A stretch of DNA of 64,000 nucleotides from Salinicoccus halitifaciens (GCF_021026095.1 NZ_JAJNCU010000003.1:186001-250000), one strand, 5' to 3'; shown: positions 16,964 through 26,949, numbered from the stretch's first letter. Numbers and translations: made by a program. Notes: generated from the letters alone by a model not told the origin.

Positions 16964-16997
16964 AAAAAAAGACAAAATTTATTTTTGTCTTTTTTTT
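16964..16997. terminator. Bidirectional terminator between dctM and the SSS gene
   Basis: AAAAAAAGACAAAA and TTTTGTCTTTTTTT pair around a short AT loop. A- and T-runs flank it, so it can end transcription from both sides, serving the TRAP operon and the minus-strand SSS gene set. Confidence 0.85.
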
Positions 16998-17061
16998 ATT
17001 ACTCGTTGATAATGATTTTTATTGTGCCGCCTATAAAATCTATCTATGAAATTTTTTAAGT

Positions 17062-18465
17062 TCATTCAATTCTATATTGATTCTCTCTTTTCTTCCTGCC
17101 GCCTTTATCAAAATAAGAGACGGTAAGAATCACTATTATATTAACGACAATACCGTAAATTATAGGGTTACTGGCTCCAAGTCCTTCCACCCATAACCCA
17201 ATCAGTACAGCAAAGGCTGAAAGCAAGATAGCGGAAAATGCCGCATTCGCTGTAACCTTTTTGGAGAAAAGTCCGAACAGGATCGGAATGAATATTGAAC
17301 CCGCTAAAACTGCGTAGGCAACATCGATTGCCACAAGCAGCTCCTCAATCCATAAGGCAATTATAATTGCGAATATGGCTAATGTAAAAGTGGTTATCCT
17401 TGAAAGCAATAAAAATTGCGTGTCATTGATTTTCGTAAAGAAATGGTCTTTCAAAATATCTTTGGATATCAATGTTGAAGATGCGAGTAATGTTCCGGAA
17501 GCAGTGGACATAATCGCTGCCGCCACTGCTGCGAATACTATACCTAAAAATCCAGTTGAAATTGTCTCAAAAGCCATCGTTGTGAAAACATCCTGCGTGT
17601 TCTCGATTCCCGGGAGCACGACGAGTGCCGCCATACCTATGAGCACCATGGCCAGTGAGTACAGAAGACTGTATACGCCTACCAAAACCCCGGCAGTTTT
17701 AGCAACTTTCGTATTTTTAGCAGTGAAGTACCTTTGCCAGATGTCCTGCCCGACCATCATTCCCAATGTATAAGTCAATAAATATGATAGTATCTCTCTA
17801 AAGCCAATCTCCGTGACATTGAAATAGCTGCTTGGCAAGTTCGCAGCCAACCCTTCAAATCCGCCGGCCGCGCTTAAGCTTTGAGGCAGCATGATTATAA
17901 ATATCCCTAAAGTCATTATGCCAAACTGGACGACGTCGGTTATAGACAGTGTCCACATCCCTCCTAGTATCGTATAACCGAATACAATGGCACCGCCGAC
18001 CAGTATCGCTTGTGTAAGACCCCAATCAAAAACGCCCGAAAGCAGTGCCCCGATTGCGATGATTTGTGTCACACTGATAAGTAAAGTATAGATGGCTGCG
18101 ACGACCGCTCCTATAAGCTTGGATTTGGTGCCGAACAATCTTCCTAAAAGTTCACTGATCGTCAGGAGTTTATACCCCATCACCCGATCAAGGAATAGTA
18201 AGCCGAATAAAGTGATACCCAGCCCCATCGAGAATACAAACCAGATGCCTGAAAGGCCCATTTCATAACCCAGCTGCGAGGAGCCGATGGTGGATGAACC
18301 GCCCAGGAATACAGCGGTCAAGCATCCAAATAACATCCAGACGCCGAGGTTCCTGTCTGCCACCATATACTGCTCACTGGTTTTCGCCCTCATCATTCCA
18401 AGCACGCCTACACTGATCAATAGCAGGAAATATACCGCAAATACAAGATAGTCTAAAAATTCCAT
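17062..18465 (-). CDS. Sodium:solute symporter (SSS family), guanidinobutyrate/GABA locus
   Basis: A 467-residue polytopic protein with about 13 helices. It begins with a helix, has the AVFLGGSSTIGSSQLG Na+-site helix 1 region and the AAIMSTASGTLL helix 8 segment with conserved Ser/Thr of the Na2 site. It is the last gene of a minus-strand operon behind a ureohydrolase, a semialdehyde dehydrogenase and an aminotransferase, so it likely brings in the guanidino or amino acid they degrade. It is only distantly similar to the symporter at 4581. Confidence 0.9.
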   Translation of the reverse strand: MEFLDYLVFAVYFLLLISVGVLGMMRAKTSEQYMVADRNLGVWMLFGCLTAVFLGGSSTIGSSQLGYEMGLSGIWFVFSMGLGITLFGLLFLDRVMGYKLLTISELLGRLFGTKSKLIGAVVAAIYTLLISVTQIIAIGALLSGVFDWGLTQAILVGGAIVFGYTILGGMWTLSITDVVQFGIMTLGIFIIMLPQSLSAAGGFEGLAANLPSSYFNVTEIGFREILSYLLTYTLGMMVGQDIWQRYFTAKNTKVAKTAGVLVGVYSLLYSLAMVLIGMAALVVLPGIENTQDVFTTMAFETISTGFLGIVFAAVAAAIMSTASGTLLASSTLISKDILKDHFFTKINDTQFLLLSRITTFTLAIFAIIIALWIEELLVAIDVAYAVLAGSIFIPILFGLFSKKVTANAAFSAILLSAFAVLIGLWVEGLGASNPIIYGIVVNIIVILTVSYFDKGGRKKRENQYRIE

Positions 18466-18503
18466 AAATCCTTATCCCCCTGTTTGTGTGAGCTGTCTCA
18501 TTT

Positions 18504-19451
18504 CTAAGATGAAGAATCGCGTTTATTGATTGCTATCAAGCTGATCATCTCAAAAATGATTGATGAAGCTGCTACAGCGGTAATCTCACCACTATCATAA
18601 GTCGGCAACACTTCCACCAAGTCAAAACCTTTAATATCCAATCCTTTCAGATTTCTTACAAACTCCAGCCCTTCAAAAGATGTCGGCCCGCCGACTTCCG
18701 GCGTTCCTGTGCCCGGCGCGTACGCAGGGTCCAGAAAATCGATGTCATAAGAGACGAATGCTTTCGCATCTCCAACTCGTTCCCTGATTCTTTCCGATAC
18801 TTTATCGAATCCCATGTTTCTTGCTTCCCTCATGGTGATCACTTCAAAGCCTAAATCTCTTGCATCCTCAATGCAGCCGGGTCCGTATAATGGCCCTCTC
18901 ATTCCAACCTGGATTGAATGCTCCGTGTCAATGAGCCCTTCTTCGACAGCCCTTCTGAATGGCGTACCGTGCATATATTTCTCCCCATAATAGTTGTCCC
19001 AAGTATCTCCATGTGAATCAAAATGAATCAATGCAACCGGTCCATACTTCTTGTGAAATGCCCTGAGATGACCGAGGGAAATGGAGTGGTCTCCACCCAT
19101 CATGACGGGCGTAATGCCACTGTCCAGGACCGGGGTCAAAGACTCCACTATATTGTCATAAGTTGCATGGATGTTACCCGGTATCACATTGATGTCTCCA
19201 TAATCGACGCCGGAACAATAATCAAATATGTTTATATCCTGGTCAGGATTATATGGTCTGAGCAAAACTGAAAAGTCCCTGATATGCTGGGGGCCGTACC
19301 TCTGCCCCGTCCGATTCGACGCTGCGGTGTCAAAAGGTACACCGATGACAGCGAAGTCCACATTTTCTGTCGTTCTGATATTCTCCAATCTCATAAAAGT
19401 TCTTGGTCCCACAAAGCGTGGTGATTTTGATGAATCTATTGGCTTATACAT
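18504..19451 (-). CDS. Ureohydrolase (agmatinase/guanidinobutyrase family)
   Basis: A 315-residue binuclear manganese enzyme. Ligands are His122 (GGDHSI), Asp145, His147 and Asp149 (HFDSHGDTWD), and the two Asp in SYDIDFLDP; APGTGTPE closes the site. The enzyme splits a guanidino compound to an amine plus urea. Its operon (symporter, semialdehyde dehydrogenase, GABA aminotransferase, divergent gabR) points to 4-guanidinobutyrate as substrate, giving GABA directly. Agmatine is the alternative. RBS AAGGAG overlaps the end of the dehydrogenase gene. Confidence 0.85.
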   Translation of the reverse strand: MYKPIDSSKSPRFVGPRTFMRLENIRTTENVDFAVIGVPFDTAASNRTGQRYGPQHIRDFSVLLRPYNPDQDINIFDYCSGVDYGDINVIPGNIHATYDNIVESLTPVLDSGITPVMMGGDHSISLGHLRAFHKKYGPVALIHFDSHGDTWDNYYGEKYMHGTPFRRAVEEGLIDTEHSIQVGMRGPLYGPGCIEDARDLGFEVITMREARNMGFDKVSERIRERVGDAKAFVSYDIDFLDPAYAPGTGTPEVGGPTSFEGLEFVRNLKGLDIKGFDLVEVLPTYDSGEITAVAASSIIFEMISLIAINKRDSSS

Positions 19452-19469
19452 AAATATCCTTGCTCCTTC

Positions 19470-20864
19470 TTAAATCAAATTCCCTATCGACAAGTATTTC
19501 GTATCCAGATATGCTTCAATGCCTTCGGGGCCGCCTTCCTTGCCGAGGCCGCTCTCTTTCAGGCCGCCGAATGGTGCGTGGGCGGCGGATGGTGCGCCGT
19601 CGTTCCAGCCGATGACGCCGAACTCGAGCTGTTCGGACAAATAAAGCCCCATCTTGTAGTCATTCGTGAAGTAATATGCAGCAAGTCCGAACGGCAGGCT
19701 GTTCGCAAGCGCCACCGCTTCGTCCACTTTCGAAAACGGCTGGATCGGAATCAACGGGCCGAACGTTTCCTCGTTCATGATCTCCATCTCCTGTGTTGCG
19801 TTCTTTATCACCGTCGGTTTATAGAAGTAAGTCCCCTTCTCCTCATCCGCGCGACCCTCGCCGCCGCATAAAATCTCCGCACCGAGCTGCCTCGCATTTT
19901 CAGCCTGGCCGCTGACCTTTTCATACGCCTGTTTGTTGATGAGCGGGCCGACCTGGGTGCCTTCCTCAAGTCCGTTGCCGACTTTAAGCCCCGAAACTTT
20001 CTCACTCAGCTTCCGCGAAAATTCATCCACGATCGACTCATGGACGAACAGCCTGTTCGCGCAGATGCACGTCTGTCCGGCATTCCTGAACTTCGATGCG
20101 ATGGTCTGGTCGACCGCGATATCGATGTCCGCATCCCTGCAGACGATGATCGGCGCATGCCCGCCGAGCTCCATCGACACATGCTTCACCGTATCCGCGC
20201 TGTTTTTGATCAGCGATTTGCCGACCGGCGTCGAGCCCGTGAAAGTGATCTTCCTGACGAGCGGACTGTCGGTAAATATTGACCCGATTTCCCTGCCGGA
20301 GCCGTTCACCGCCTTGAAGACATTCTCCGGCACACCCGCCTCATATGCGAGTTCCACCAGCTTCATCGTCGTGAGCGGCGTTTCCGCCGCTGGTTTTATT
20401 ATAAAGGAACATCCCGCCGCAAGTGCAGGTGCCACTTTCCGCGTCAGCATCGCCGCAGGGAAATTCCACGGTGTGATGCCCGCGACCAGGCCGACCGGCT
20501 GCTTTTTGATGATGATGTTTTTATTCGGTGAATTGGCAGGGACCGTCCGGCCGTAGATGCGCTTCGCCTCTTCAGCGTACCATTCGATGTAGGCATTTGC
20601 GTAGGCGACTTCGCCGAGCGCCTCGTGAAGCGGTTTGCCGCTCTCCTTTGTGATGATCTCAGCCAGTTCATCCTTATGTTCATTGATCAGGCGGAACCAT
20701 TCCTTAATGATCCCCGAGCGATGGTGGGCATCCGTTTTGCGCCACGCCTTGAAGCCTTCGTGGCATGCCTCGATCGCCGCCTGGACCTCCTCCTTCGTAT
20801 TGACCGGCAGAGTGTCCACGACTTCACCCGTCGCCGGGTTCTTTATTTCGAAAGTCTGCGTCAC
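19470..20864 (-). CDS. gabD: Succinate-semialdehyde dehydrogenase, copy 2
   Basis: A 464-residue aldehyde dehydrogenase with PWNFPAAML, the base Glu in MELGGHAP and the nucleophilic Cys in GQTCICANR, again with the Cys-X-Cys pair of SSADH enzymes. It oxidises succinate semialdehyde to succinate with NAD(P)+. Its ATG overlaps the stop of the aminotransferase gene by 4 bp (20861-20864), so the two are translated together. This copy is GC-rich compared with the one at 9057 and is the closest relative of the remnant at 6375-6450. Confidence 0.9.
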   Translation of the reverse strand: MTQTFEIKNPATGEVVDTLPVNTKEEVQAAIEACHEGFKAWRKTDAHHRSGIIKEWFRLINEHKDELAEIITKESGKPLHEALGEVAYANAYIEWYAEEAKRIYGRTVPANSPNKNIIIKKQPVGLVAGITPWNFPAAMLTRKVAPALAAGCSFIIKPAAETPLTTMKLVELAYEAGVPENVFKAVNGSGREIGSIFTDSPLVRKITFTGSTPVGKSLIKNSADTVKHVSMELGGHAPIIVCRDADIDIAVDQTIASKFRNAGQTCICANRLFVHESIVDEFSRKLSEKVSGLKVGNGLEEGTQVGPLINKQAYEKVSGQAENARQLGAEILCGGEGRADEEKGTYFYKPTVIKNATQEMEIMNEETFGPLIPIQPFSKVDEAVALANSLPFGLAAYYFTNDYKMGLYLSEQLEFGVIGWNDGAPSAAHAPFGGLKESGLGKEGGPEGIEAYLDTKYLSIGNLI

Positions 20865-22162
20865 TGCACTTCACCTGCCTCTTCAAGTGCTGCATCCAGT
20901 ATATCGAGTCCTTTATTGAGCTCATCGTCCGTGATGACGAGCGGCATGAGGAAACGGATGACGTTACCGTAAATGCCGGCGGAAAGCAGTATCAAACCGT
21001 TATCGTTCGCATACTTTGCGATTTTGCCTGTGCGCGCCTTATCAGGCGACTGGTCGTCATTTACGATCTCGACCGCCACCATCGCACCGAGGCGTCTGAC
21101 TTCACCGATGAATCCATACCTGTCCTGATACACTTTAAATATATCTTCAAGCTTCTGACCGATCCGCTCAGCCTTATTGCATAAATCCTCTTCTTCCACC
21201 ACATCGATGACGGCGAGTGCCGCCGCACAGGCGACCGGGTTGCCTGCGAATGTACCGCCGAGTTCACCCGGTTCCGCAGCATCCAGTATTTCCGCCCGGC
21301 CGACGACACCGCTGAGCGGCAGTCCGGCTGCGAGTGATTTCGACACGAGCATCAAGTCGGGCTCGATATCGAAGTGTTCGGATGCGAACCATTTACCTGT
21401 GCGGCCGAAGCCCGTCTGGATCTCATCCGCAACGAAGATGATGCCGTGTTCCCTGCAGAATTCCGTAACCGCCTGGACAAAGCGCTTCGGCGGGATGATG
21501 AAGCCGCCCTCGCCCTGCACCGGCTCCATGACGACGCACGCGACATTTTCAGGCGCGACCGTCTCGATGAAGAAATCATGGAATTCCTTGATCGTCTGGT
21601 CGATGTATTCCTCCTCGGAGAGTGACGGGTGCCTGCGGTAAGTGTACGGGAACGGCGCCGGATAAATATCCGAAGCAAACGGTCCGAAGCCGTTCTTGTA
21701 AGGTTTCACCTTGCTCGTCATGCTCATAGTGAGGTTCGTGCGGCCGTGGTAGCCGCGCTTGAAGGAGACGACCGCATTCCTGCCCGTATATTTCCTGGAC
21801 ATCTTGACCGCGTTCTCCACCGCTTCCGCACCGGAGTTCAACAGGATCGCCTTCTTATCGAAATCCCCCGGCGTGATGCCGCATAACTTTTCCGCAAGTT
21901 CGATATAGCCGTCATACATGATGCAGTTGAAGCCCGGATGCAGATACCGGTCGATCTGGTTCTTGACCGCCTCCGTCACTTTTGGATGGGTGTGGCCGAC
22001 GTTCTGTACACCGATGGCACCCGCGAAATCGATGAAAGTTTTCCCTTCATGGTCGGTCACTGTCGCACCATGTGCCTGGTCCGCGATGGCCAGATTGCCG
22101 TTGCTTACGCTCCTTGAAACGTATTTCTCCCTTTTTTTCTGTAATTCCTCGCTTCTTGTCAT
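20861..22162 (-). CDS. gabT: 4-aminobutyrate aminotransferase, copy 2
   Basis: A 433-residue class III aminotransferase with the PLP residues in [13 protein letters not shown] (Asp) and [12 protein letters not shown] (Lys). It converts GABA to succinate semialdehyde. The protein is co-linear with and closely similar to copy 1 at 6615, but the gene uses far more G/C at third positions, as its surroundings do. It is first in its operon, divergent from the gabR-like gene, with an AAAGGGG ribosome site. Confidence 0.92.
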   Translation of the reverse strand: MTRSEELQKKREKYVSRSVSNGNLAIADQAHGATVTDHEGKTFIDFAGAIGVQNVGHTHPKVTEAVKNQIDRYLHPGFNCIMYDGYIELAEKLCGITPGDFDKKAILLNSGAEAVENAVKMSRKYTGRNAVVSFKRGYHGRTNLTMSMTSKVKPYKNGFGPFASDIYPAPFPYTYRRHPSLSEEEYIDQTIKEFHDFFIETVAPENVACVVMEPVQGEGGFIIPPKRFVQAVTEFCREHGIIFVADEIQTGFGRTGKWFASEHFDIEPDLMLVSKSLAAGLPLSGVVGRAEILDAAEPGELGGTFAGNPVACAAALAVIDVVEEEDLCNKAERIGQKLEDIFKVYQDRYGFIGEVRRLGAMVAVEIVNDDQSPDKARTGKIAKYANDNGLILLSAGIYGNVIRFLMPLVITDDELNKGLDILDAALEEAGEVQ

Positions 22163-22207
22163 AATTTGAAACCCCTTTCACTTCATTGATTATAGCCATT
22201 ATTTCAA

Positions 22208-22235
22208 AAATTGGTATAATTGAAAGTACCAATTT
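22208..22235. promoter_or_regulatory. Probable GabR operator in the gabT-gabR divergent region
   Basis: AAATTGGTA at 22208-22216 and TACCAATTT at 22227-22235 form a perfect 9-bp inverted repeat in a 113-bp divergent spacer. The element ATACCA known for Bacillus GabR appears in the left arm when read on the minus strand. A TATAAT at 22215-22220, inside the repeat, could be the -10 box of the regulator gene, which would allow autorepression. Confidence 0.6.
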
Positions 22236-22275
22236 CGTAAAAGTTTAGGCACCAGATTTAAAGGGGAGGCAGGCC

Positions 22276-23685
22276 ATGCTTGAAATCAGATTGTCGGAAA
22301 GCCATTCGAAGTATAAATACCGTCAGATATATGAAAGCTTAAAAGATATGATCATCTCCGGAAAGATACCGAAAGACTACAGGCTGCCTTCAAAAAGGGA
22401 GCTCGCCAAAGATTTGGACGTAAGCGTGAATTCGGTCGCCACGGCATACGATCAGCTGATCGCGGAGGGGTATGTATATGCCGTCGAAAAGAAAGGTTAT
22501 TATACGGAAGCGATTAATAAATACAATCCGGAGACGAAGTTCCCGGAAGCACTGCCGGAGTCATTGGAAGAGGACGAAGTACAGAAACGGTATCAGTATT
22601 CCCTCTCCCATATGACGGTGAACAGCACACACTTCCCATACAAGAAGTGGATGAGCTTCCAGAGGGAAGTGATCAACAAGCACCAGTTCGACATCTCGCG
22701 CCTCAATCATCCGCAGGGGCCGCTTGAAGTGCGGGAATCGATCAAGAACCTGATTTCCGTCACACGCGGCATCAACTGCTTCCCGGAACAGATTGTCATC
22801 GGCACCGGCACCCAGCCGCTGATCAGCCAGCTCATCGATCTGTTTGAACCCGATGTCAAAGTCGGCATTGAAAACCCGGGGTACTCCAGGGTGCGGGATA
22901 TGCTGAACGACAAGGGCATCCATGTCGTCAACATCCCCCTTGATAATGAGGGCGTCGACATGCAGAGAATGGAGGAAGAAGACCCGGCCATCCAGTTTCT
23001 GACACCGTCCCATCAGTTCCCGCTCGGCATGATCATGCCGATATCGAAAAGGATCGACCTGCTGAACTGGGCGTCCGAAAAAGAGGGACGCTACCTCATC
23101 GAGGATGACTATGACAGTGAATTCAAATACGGCACCGACAACATCCCCTCACTGCAGAGCCTCGATAAAAACCGGAAAGTGATCTACATGGGGACATTCT
23201 CGAAAACCCTCCTGCCGAGCTTCAGGATCAGCTATATGATCCTGCCGCCGGAGCTGCTCGAAAAATATAAGGCGCGGTATAAATACTGGCTTCAGGGCAA
23301 TGACAGCCTCCAGCTCTACACGTTGAAATACTTCATCGAATCGGGGGAATACAGCCGGTACGTCAAAAAGATGAACAGCCATTATGAGAACAACAGGACC
23401 ATCCTGATCGATGCGCTCCGGAAACGCTTCGGAAAAACAATCGACATCGTGGATGTTCCGGCGGGGCTCCACTTCATCGCAAAATTCAAAACGTCCCGTT
23501 CATACGACGATGTAAAGGCCCGTGCGGAGGCCGCCTCCCTCGAACTGTATGACATCAGACGCTTTTCAACCGGGTATGTCGCAGATGACGATAAGTGGAA
23601 AGATTATGTACTCGGATTCGCAAACCTCGATACGGAGGAAGCCGATGCAATCGCGGCATGCCTCCACACCGTGATTTTTGAATAA
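22276..23685 (+). CDS. gabR: MocR/GabR-type regulator (GntR winged helix fused to aminotransferase fold)
   Basis: 469 residues. Residues about 10-80 are a GntR winged helix (PKDYRLPSKRELAKDLDVSVNSVATAYDQL); the remainder is a fold-type I aminotransferase domain with the PLP lysine in YMGTFSKTLLPSFR and Asp in IEDDYDSEF. GabR proteins sense GABA through PLP and activate gabTD while repressing themselves. Its position, divergent from gabT, fits that role exactly. RBS GGGAGG precedes the ATG. Confidence 0.9.
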   Translation: MLEIRLSESHSKYKYRQIYESLKDMIISGKIPKDYRLPSKRELAKDLDVSVNSVATAYDQLIAEGYVYAVEKKGYYTEAINKYNPETKFPEALPESLEEDEVQKRYQYSLSHMTVNSTHFPYKKWMSFQREVINKHQFDISRLNHPQGPLEVRESIKNLISVTRGINCFPEQIVIGTGTQPLISQLIDLFEPDVKVGIENPGYSRVRDMLNDKGIHVVNIPLDNEGVDMQRMEEEDPAIQFLTPSHQFPLGMIMPISKRIDLLNWASEKEGRYLIEDDYDSEFKYGTDNIPSLQSLDKNRKVIYMGTFSKTLLPSFRISYMILPPELLEKYKARYKYWLQGNDSLQLYTLKYFIESGEYSRYVKKMNSHYENNRTILIDALRKRFGKTIDIVDVPAGLHFIAKFKTSRSYDDVKARAEAASLELYDIRRFSTGYVADDDKWKDYVLGFANLDTEEADAIAACLHTVIFE

Positions 23686-23687
23686 AG

Positions 23688-23720
23688 AAGGCCCTGCGGA
23701 GTTTATTCCACAGAGCCTTT
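23688..23720. terminator. Terminator between gabR and the convergent esterase gene
   Basis: An imperfect stem joins AAGGCCCTG (from 23688) with CAGAGCCTT (ending 23719), extended inside by GG/CC pairs, and a TTT run follows. It lies just after the gabR stop and before the esterase stop. Confidence 0.6.
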
Positions 23721-23731
23721 CAAAATGGTTT

Positions 23732-24370
23732 CTAAATTTTATCGCGGAGCCACTGCACGGCGTCCGCCTTGTTTTCGTCACCGATCGTATGTCCCGTGTC
23801 GTAAGTCGTATACGTGACGCTCGCGCCCTTTTCCTTGAAGTACGCCGCGTTTCTGCCGCCGACTTCGGGCGGGAATAATTCATCCTCCCTGCCGTCCGAG
23901 AGGAAGACATCGAGATGGCCGACATCCTTCACCCCGTACCGCTCCTCCAGGAAGTCCGGCACGTAGCCGTTCATGGAGACGATGCCGCTGATCTTACCGC
24001 CGAGCAGCAGAGCGAGTGTGTTGGAGAGGATTGCGCCCTGGCTGAAGCCGCCGAGGTAAACGTGATCCTCATCCACCGGATATTCCTTGATCAGTTCTTC
24101 GACGAACGCCGGCAGCTTCTCCATGCAGTCATCGAATGTTTCCATATCCGGCTTGCCGAACCCTTCCAGATAATAAAAGGCATAGCCGTTGTTGTAATTC
24201 AGATGGCCGCGTACACCGACGACGATGAATTCATCCGTCAGCTCATCGAATGTGTTCCATGTAAAGCTTTCGTTATGTCCGATGCCGTGGAACCCGACGA
24301 GCATCGGGTATTTTTTGCTTTCATCATAGTTCTCGGGAGTTCTGACTTCGTAGTGAAAAGTATCCTGCAC
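23732..24370 (-). CDS. Alpha/beta hydrolase, carboxylesterase/phospholipase type
   Basis: About 212 residues, the usual length for small YpfH/EstB-type esterases. The nucleophile elbow GFSQGA is near residue 110, a DELFPP segment carries the acid and TGHTIG supplies the His. The likely start is the GTG at 24370 with AGGAGG 7 nt upstream; an in-frame ATG further upstream has no such site and gives an unusual N-terminus. It would hydrolyse a carboxylic ester in the cytoplasm; substrate unknown. No operon partner is evident. Confidence 0.82.
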   Translation of the reverse strand: MQDTFHYEVRTPENYDESKKYPMLVGFHGIGHNESFTWNTFDELTDEFIVVGVRGHLNYNNGYAFYYLEGFGKPDMETFDDCMEKLPAFVEELIKEYPVDEDHVYLGGFSQGAILSNTLALLLGGKISGIVSMNGYVPDFLEERYGVKDVGHLDVFLSDGREDELFPPEVGGRNAAYFKEKGASVTYTTYDTGHTIGDENKADAVQWLRDKI

Positions 24371-24432
24371 AGTGATGCCTCCTATAGTCGTTATAATGCA
24401 TATTATATTGAATTCGGGCATGGAATACAAAA

Positions 24433-24870
24433 TTATTCCGCGCTGATCATCCAGTCGACGCCGTATTTATCCGTGAATGCGCCGAAGAGCTTCGACCATT
24501 CAACCGGCCCGAGGGGCATGCTCACTTCGGCAGCCGCCGCGGATGCCTTCTCAAAAAACGCCGTCACCGTCTCCACCGCCTCTTCGTCATCGCCGTCGAA
24601 GATGAAGGCCACCTGCGTCCCTTCATTGCTGATCTCCTTACCGCCCCATGTGCTGCTGATGTAGATCGGCTCACCGAGTATCCGGATTTCAGCATTCATG
24701 ATGAACTTCTCCGCTTCCTCTCTGGTCATATTCATTTCATCAAGCGAACCTTCGAACATCTCATGATCCTCCTTCGTCACACCCACCACTTCTGCATCAA
24801 AATACTCCACATAATAATCGATCGCCTCGAGTGCATCCTTGAAATTGAAGTATGGCACTGCCTTGAACAT
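24433..24870 (-). CDS. VOC superfamily protein, PhnB-like
   Basis: About 145 residues. It opens with KAVPYFNFKDALEAIDYYVEYFDAEV and ends with FGAFTDKYGVDWMIS, the pattern of PhnB/YjdN-type glyoxalase-fold proteins, which form dimers of paired beta-alpha-beta-beta-beta modules. The biochemical role of this branch is mostly unknown. The start ATG at 24870 has AGGAGGG at proper distance; the longer frame upstream does not. Expressed alone from its own promoter region. Confidence 0.82.
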   Translation of the reverse strand: MFKAVPYFNFKDALEAIDYYVEYFDAEVVGVTKEDHEMFEGSLDEMNMTREEAEKFIMNAEIRILGEPIYISSTWGGKEISNEGTQVAFIFDGDDEEAVETVTAFFEKASAAAAEVSMPLGPVEWSKLFGAFTDKYGVDWMISAE

Positions 24871-24953
24871 GATATCCCTCCTGTGAAAACGTTTTTTAAC
24901 GGTTTTATTATACAACGATTTCACTTCAAAGGGAATTATTACACCAATCCCAT

Positions 24954-25661
24954 TTACATCAGCTGCCCGTCTATATGATCCACAATCACCCGGCCGAGCA
25001 GCGGGTCGAAATTCAAGGAAGGCGTGACTTCATAAGATATCCCCAGGTCGAGTGATTGAGCAGCGCTCTTCACCTTCTCCGTCATCACACCATCATATAG
25101 AAATAAAGGCACGATGATCATGTGATCATACCGTCCAGCTATTTCCGTGAGCGCTTCTTCAAGGCCCGGGTCTCCGTACAGCGTCATCGGGTGTGCAGGA
25201 TACCCCGCCTCCAGTGTTTCAGTGAACGCGGCAAGTGCTGTCTCAGCATCCGGATAGTCCGGGTTGCCGTGCGCCACCACGGCAATGCCCGTGTTACCCT
25301 TCTCCTCAGCTTCACTGATCCGTTGCCTGACGATTTCCTGAATCAAAGGATGGCCCACAAGCGCCGGACGGATATCGATCTTCAGCCGGGGATATGAAGA
25401 TCTGAAATACGATGCGATCTCGGGGATATCCTTCTTCAGATGGGAGGCCGGCAGCAGGAGAAGCGGTGTGATGACGATATGCTCTGTCCCTTCATCAATC
25501 AGCCGTCCGATTACGGTATAGGCATCCTCGGTCTCACTCTCCAGAAATGCGATTGAAAATTCCGCTTCATGCGGTGCCATCACATCCTCAATATGCGACA
25601 CCAGTCTCTTATTCAGGCCGCCCCGTCGTGTACCGTGAGCGAGCAGCAGATGTTTCAGCAT
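24954..25661 (-). CDS. Sirohydrochlorin chelatase, CbiX/SirB family
   Basis: About 235 residues in two similar halves, as in class II chelatases. The first half has LLAHGTRRGG with the metal-binding His and a second conserved His in PASHLKKDI; the second half begins with VVAHGNPDYPD. The enzyme inserts Fe2+ (or Co2+) into sirohydrochlorin, needed for siroheme in sulfite and nitrite reductases. ATG at 25661 follows AAGGGGGATGG; an in-frame ATG six codons upstream overlaps that site. No other siroheme gene is near. Confidence 0.85.
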   Translation of the reverse strand: MLKHLLLAHGTRRGGLNKRLVSHIEDVMAPHEAEFSIAFLESETEDAYTVIGRLIDEGTEHIVITPLLLLPASHLKKDIPEIASYFRSSYPRLKIDIRPALVGHPLIQEIVRQRISEAEEKGNTGIAVVAHGNPDYPDAETALAAFTETLEAGYPAHPMTLYGDPGLEEALTEIAGRYDHMIIVPLFLYDGVMTEKVKSAAQSLDLGISYEVTPSLNFDPLLGRVIVDHIDGQLM

Positions 25662-25788
25662 GGGCCATCCCCCTTTCAATGAAATTATACACTATACCCA
25701 TGTTCTGCACCTTTGATTAAACCCGCACGCTGTGAAATAATTATAAGGATATATATTTTAAACATGAATGTCCGGGAGGAATACGACC

Positions 25789-26949
25789 TTGGAAACATTG
25801 AAGGATCTCGACTATGAACAGCGCATACAATTGATGGAAAAAACGGCTGAGCAGTTCAGGGAAACGTCACAGCAGCATGATGAAGACCTGACCTTCCCTT
25901 TTGAGAATTTCGACAAGCTGAAGGCGGTCGGCTACCCCGCACTGTCCATCCCGAAGGAATACGGTGGCGGGGGCATCAGCCTCACCGAACTGATGAAGCA
26001 TCAGGAAACAATCGCAAAATATGACGGTGCGACGGCACTCTCCATCGGCTGGCATATGGGCATCATCATGGACATCGGTGAAAAGAAGACATGGGATGAA
26101 GAAAATTATAAAAAGGTCGTCGCCGACGTCATAGAAAACGGCGCCCTGATCAACAACCTCGCGACAGAACCCGCGACGGGCAGCCCGACACGCGGCGGGA
26201 AGCCGGAGACGACCGCCCGGAAGCAAGGTGGGCAGTGGATTTTGAACGGTAGGAAGACGTTCTCCACACTCTCCCCCGTCCTGAAATATGCCATTATCGT
26301 CGCCTCAATCGAAGAGACCGATGAAGTCGGTGAATTCCTCGTCGACATGGCACTCCCGGGTGTCAAAATCGAGGAGACATGGAATTCCATCGCCATGCGG
26401 GCGAGCGGCAGCCATGATGTCATCCTTGAAGACACTGTGGTGGAAGAAGAAGACCTCGTTGCCTTCCGGACACCGGGCAAAAAAGATCCGTCGGGGTGGC
26501 TCCTGCACATACCTGCCTGCTACCTCGGCATCGCACGGGCCGCACAGGAAGCGGCGTTGAAGTTTGCCAAAAGCTACTCCCCCAACAGCATCAAAGGCAC
26601 GATTTCGGAGCTACCGAACGTACAGGAGAAGCTCGGCAGGATTGAACTGCTTGCAATGGAAGCTGAGGCGTTTCTTTATTCTGCTACAAATGAATGGGAT
26701 CAGGCGGATGCAGAGGCACGCAGAGACATGGGGCCGAAGCTCGGTGCCGTCAAGACATCCATAGTCAACAAAGCCGTGGAGATTGTCGATCTCTCCATGC
26801 GCGTCGTCGGCGCAAAGAGCCTAAATGCGGACAATGAGCTGCAGCGCCATTACAGGAACGTGCGGGCCGGTCTCCATAACCCGCCGATGGATGATATGGT
26901 GATTGTGAACCTTGCGAAACATTCGCTTGAAAGGACAGATGATCAATGA
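25789..26949 (+). CDS. Acyl-CoA dehydrogenase family protein
   Basis: About 386 residues. All three domains are recognisable: an N-terminal helical part up to EYGGGGISL, the FAD-binding middle beta domain (ATEPATGSPTRGG, then WNSIAMRASGSHDV) and the C-terminal four-helix bundle with RVVGAKSL. The usual catalytic Glu of short-chain enzymes is not obvious, so a monooxygenase or oxidase of the same fold is possible. The frame could start with ATG at 25768, but GGGAGGA at 25774-25780 lies inside it and serves the TTG at 25789. The stop overlaps the nucleoside hydrolase start by 4 bp. Confidence 0.85.
   Translation: METLKDLDYEQRIQLMEKTAEQFRETSQQHDEDLTFPFENFDKLKAVGYPALSIPKEYGGGGISLTELMKHQETIAKYDGATALSIGWHMGIIMDIGEKKTWDEENYKKVVADVIENGALINNLATEPATGSPTRGGKPETTARKQGGQWILNGRKTFSTLSPVLKYAIIVASIEETDEVGEFLVDMALPGVKIEETWNSIAMRASGSHDVILEDTVVEEEDLVAFRTPGKKDPSGWLLHIPACYLGIARAAQEAALKFAKSYSPNSIKGTISELPNVQEKLGRIELLAMEAEAFLYSATNEWDQADAEARRDMGPKLGAVKTSIVNKAVEIVDLSMRVVGAKSLNADNELQRHYRNVRAGLHNPPMDDMVIVNLAKHSLERTDDQ

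Noticed and set aside
19578-22169. Many long plus-strand frames opposite the GC-rich gabD and gabT genes
   Set aside because: They are antisense shadows caused by codon bias; none has a ribosome site or recognisable domain, while the minus strand has complete families.
24886-24902. Possible cre site upstream of the VOC-family gene
   Set aside because: The required C near the 3' end of the consensus and the first W are missing; only the central part matches.
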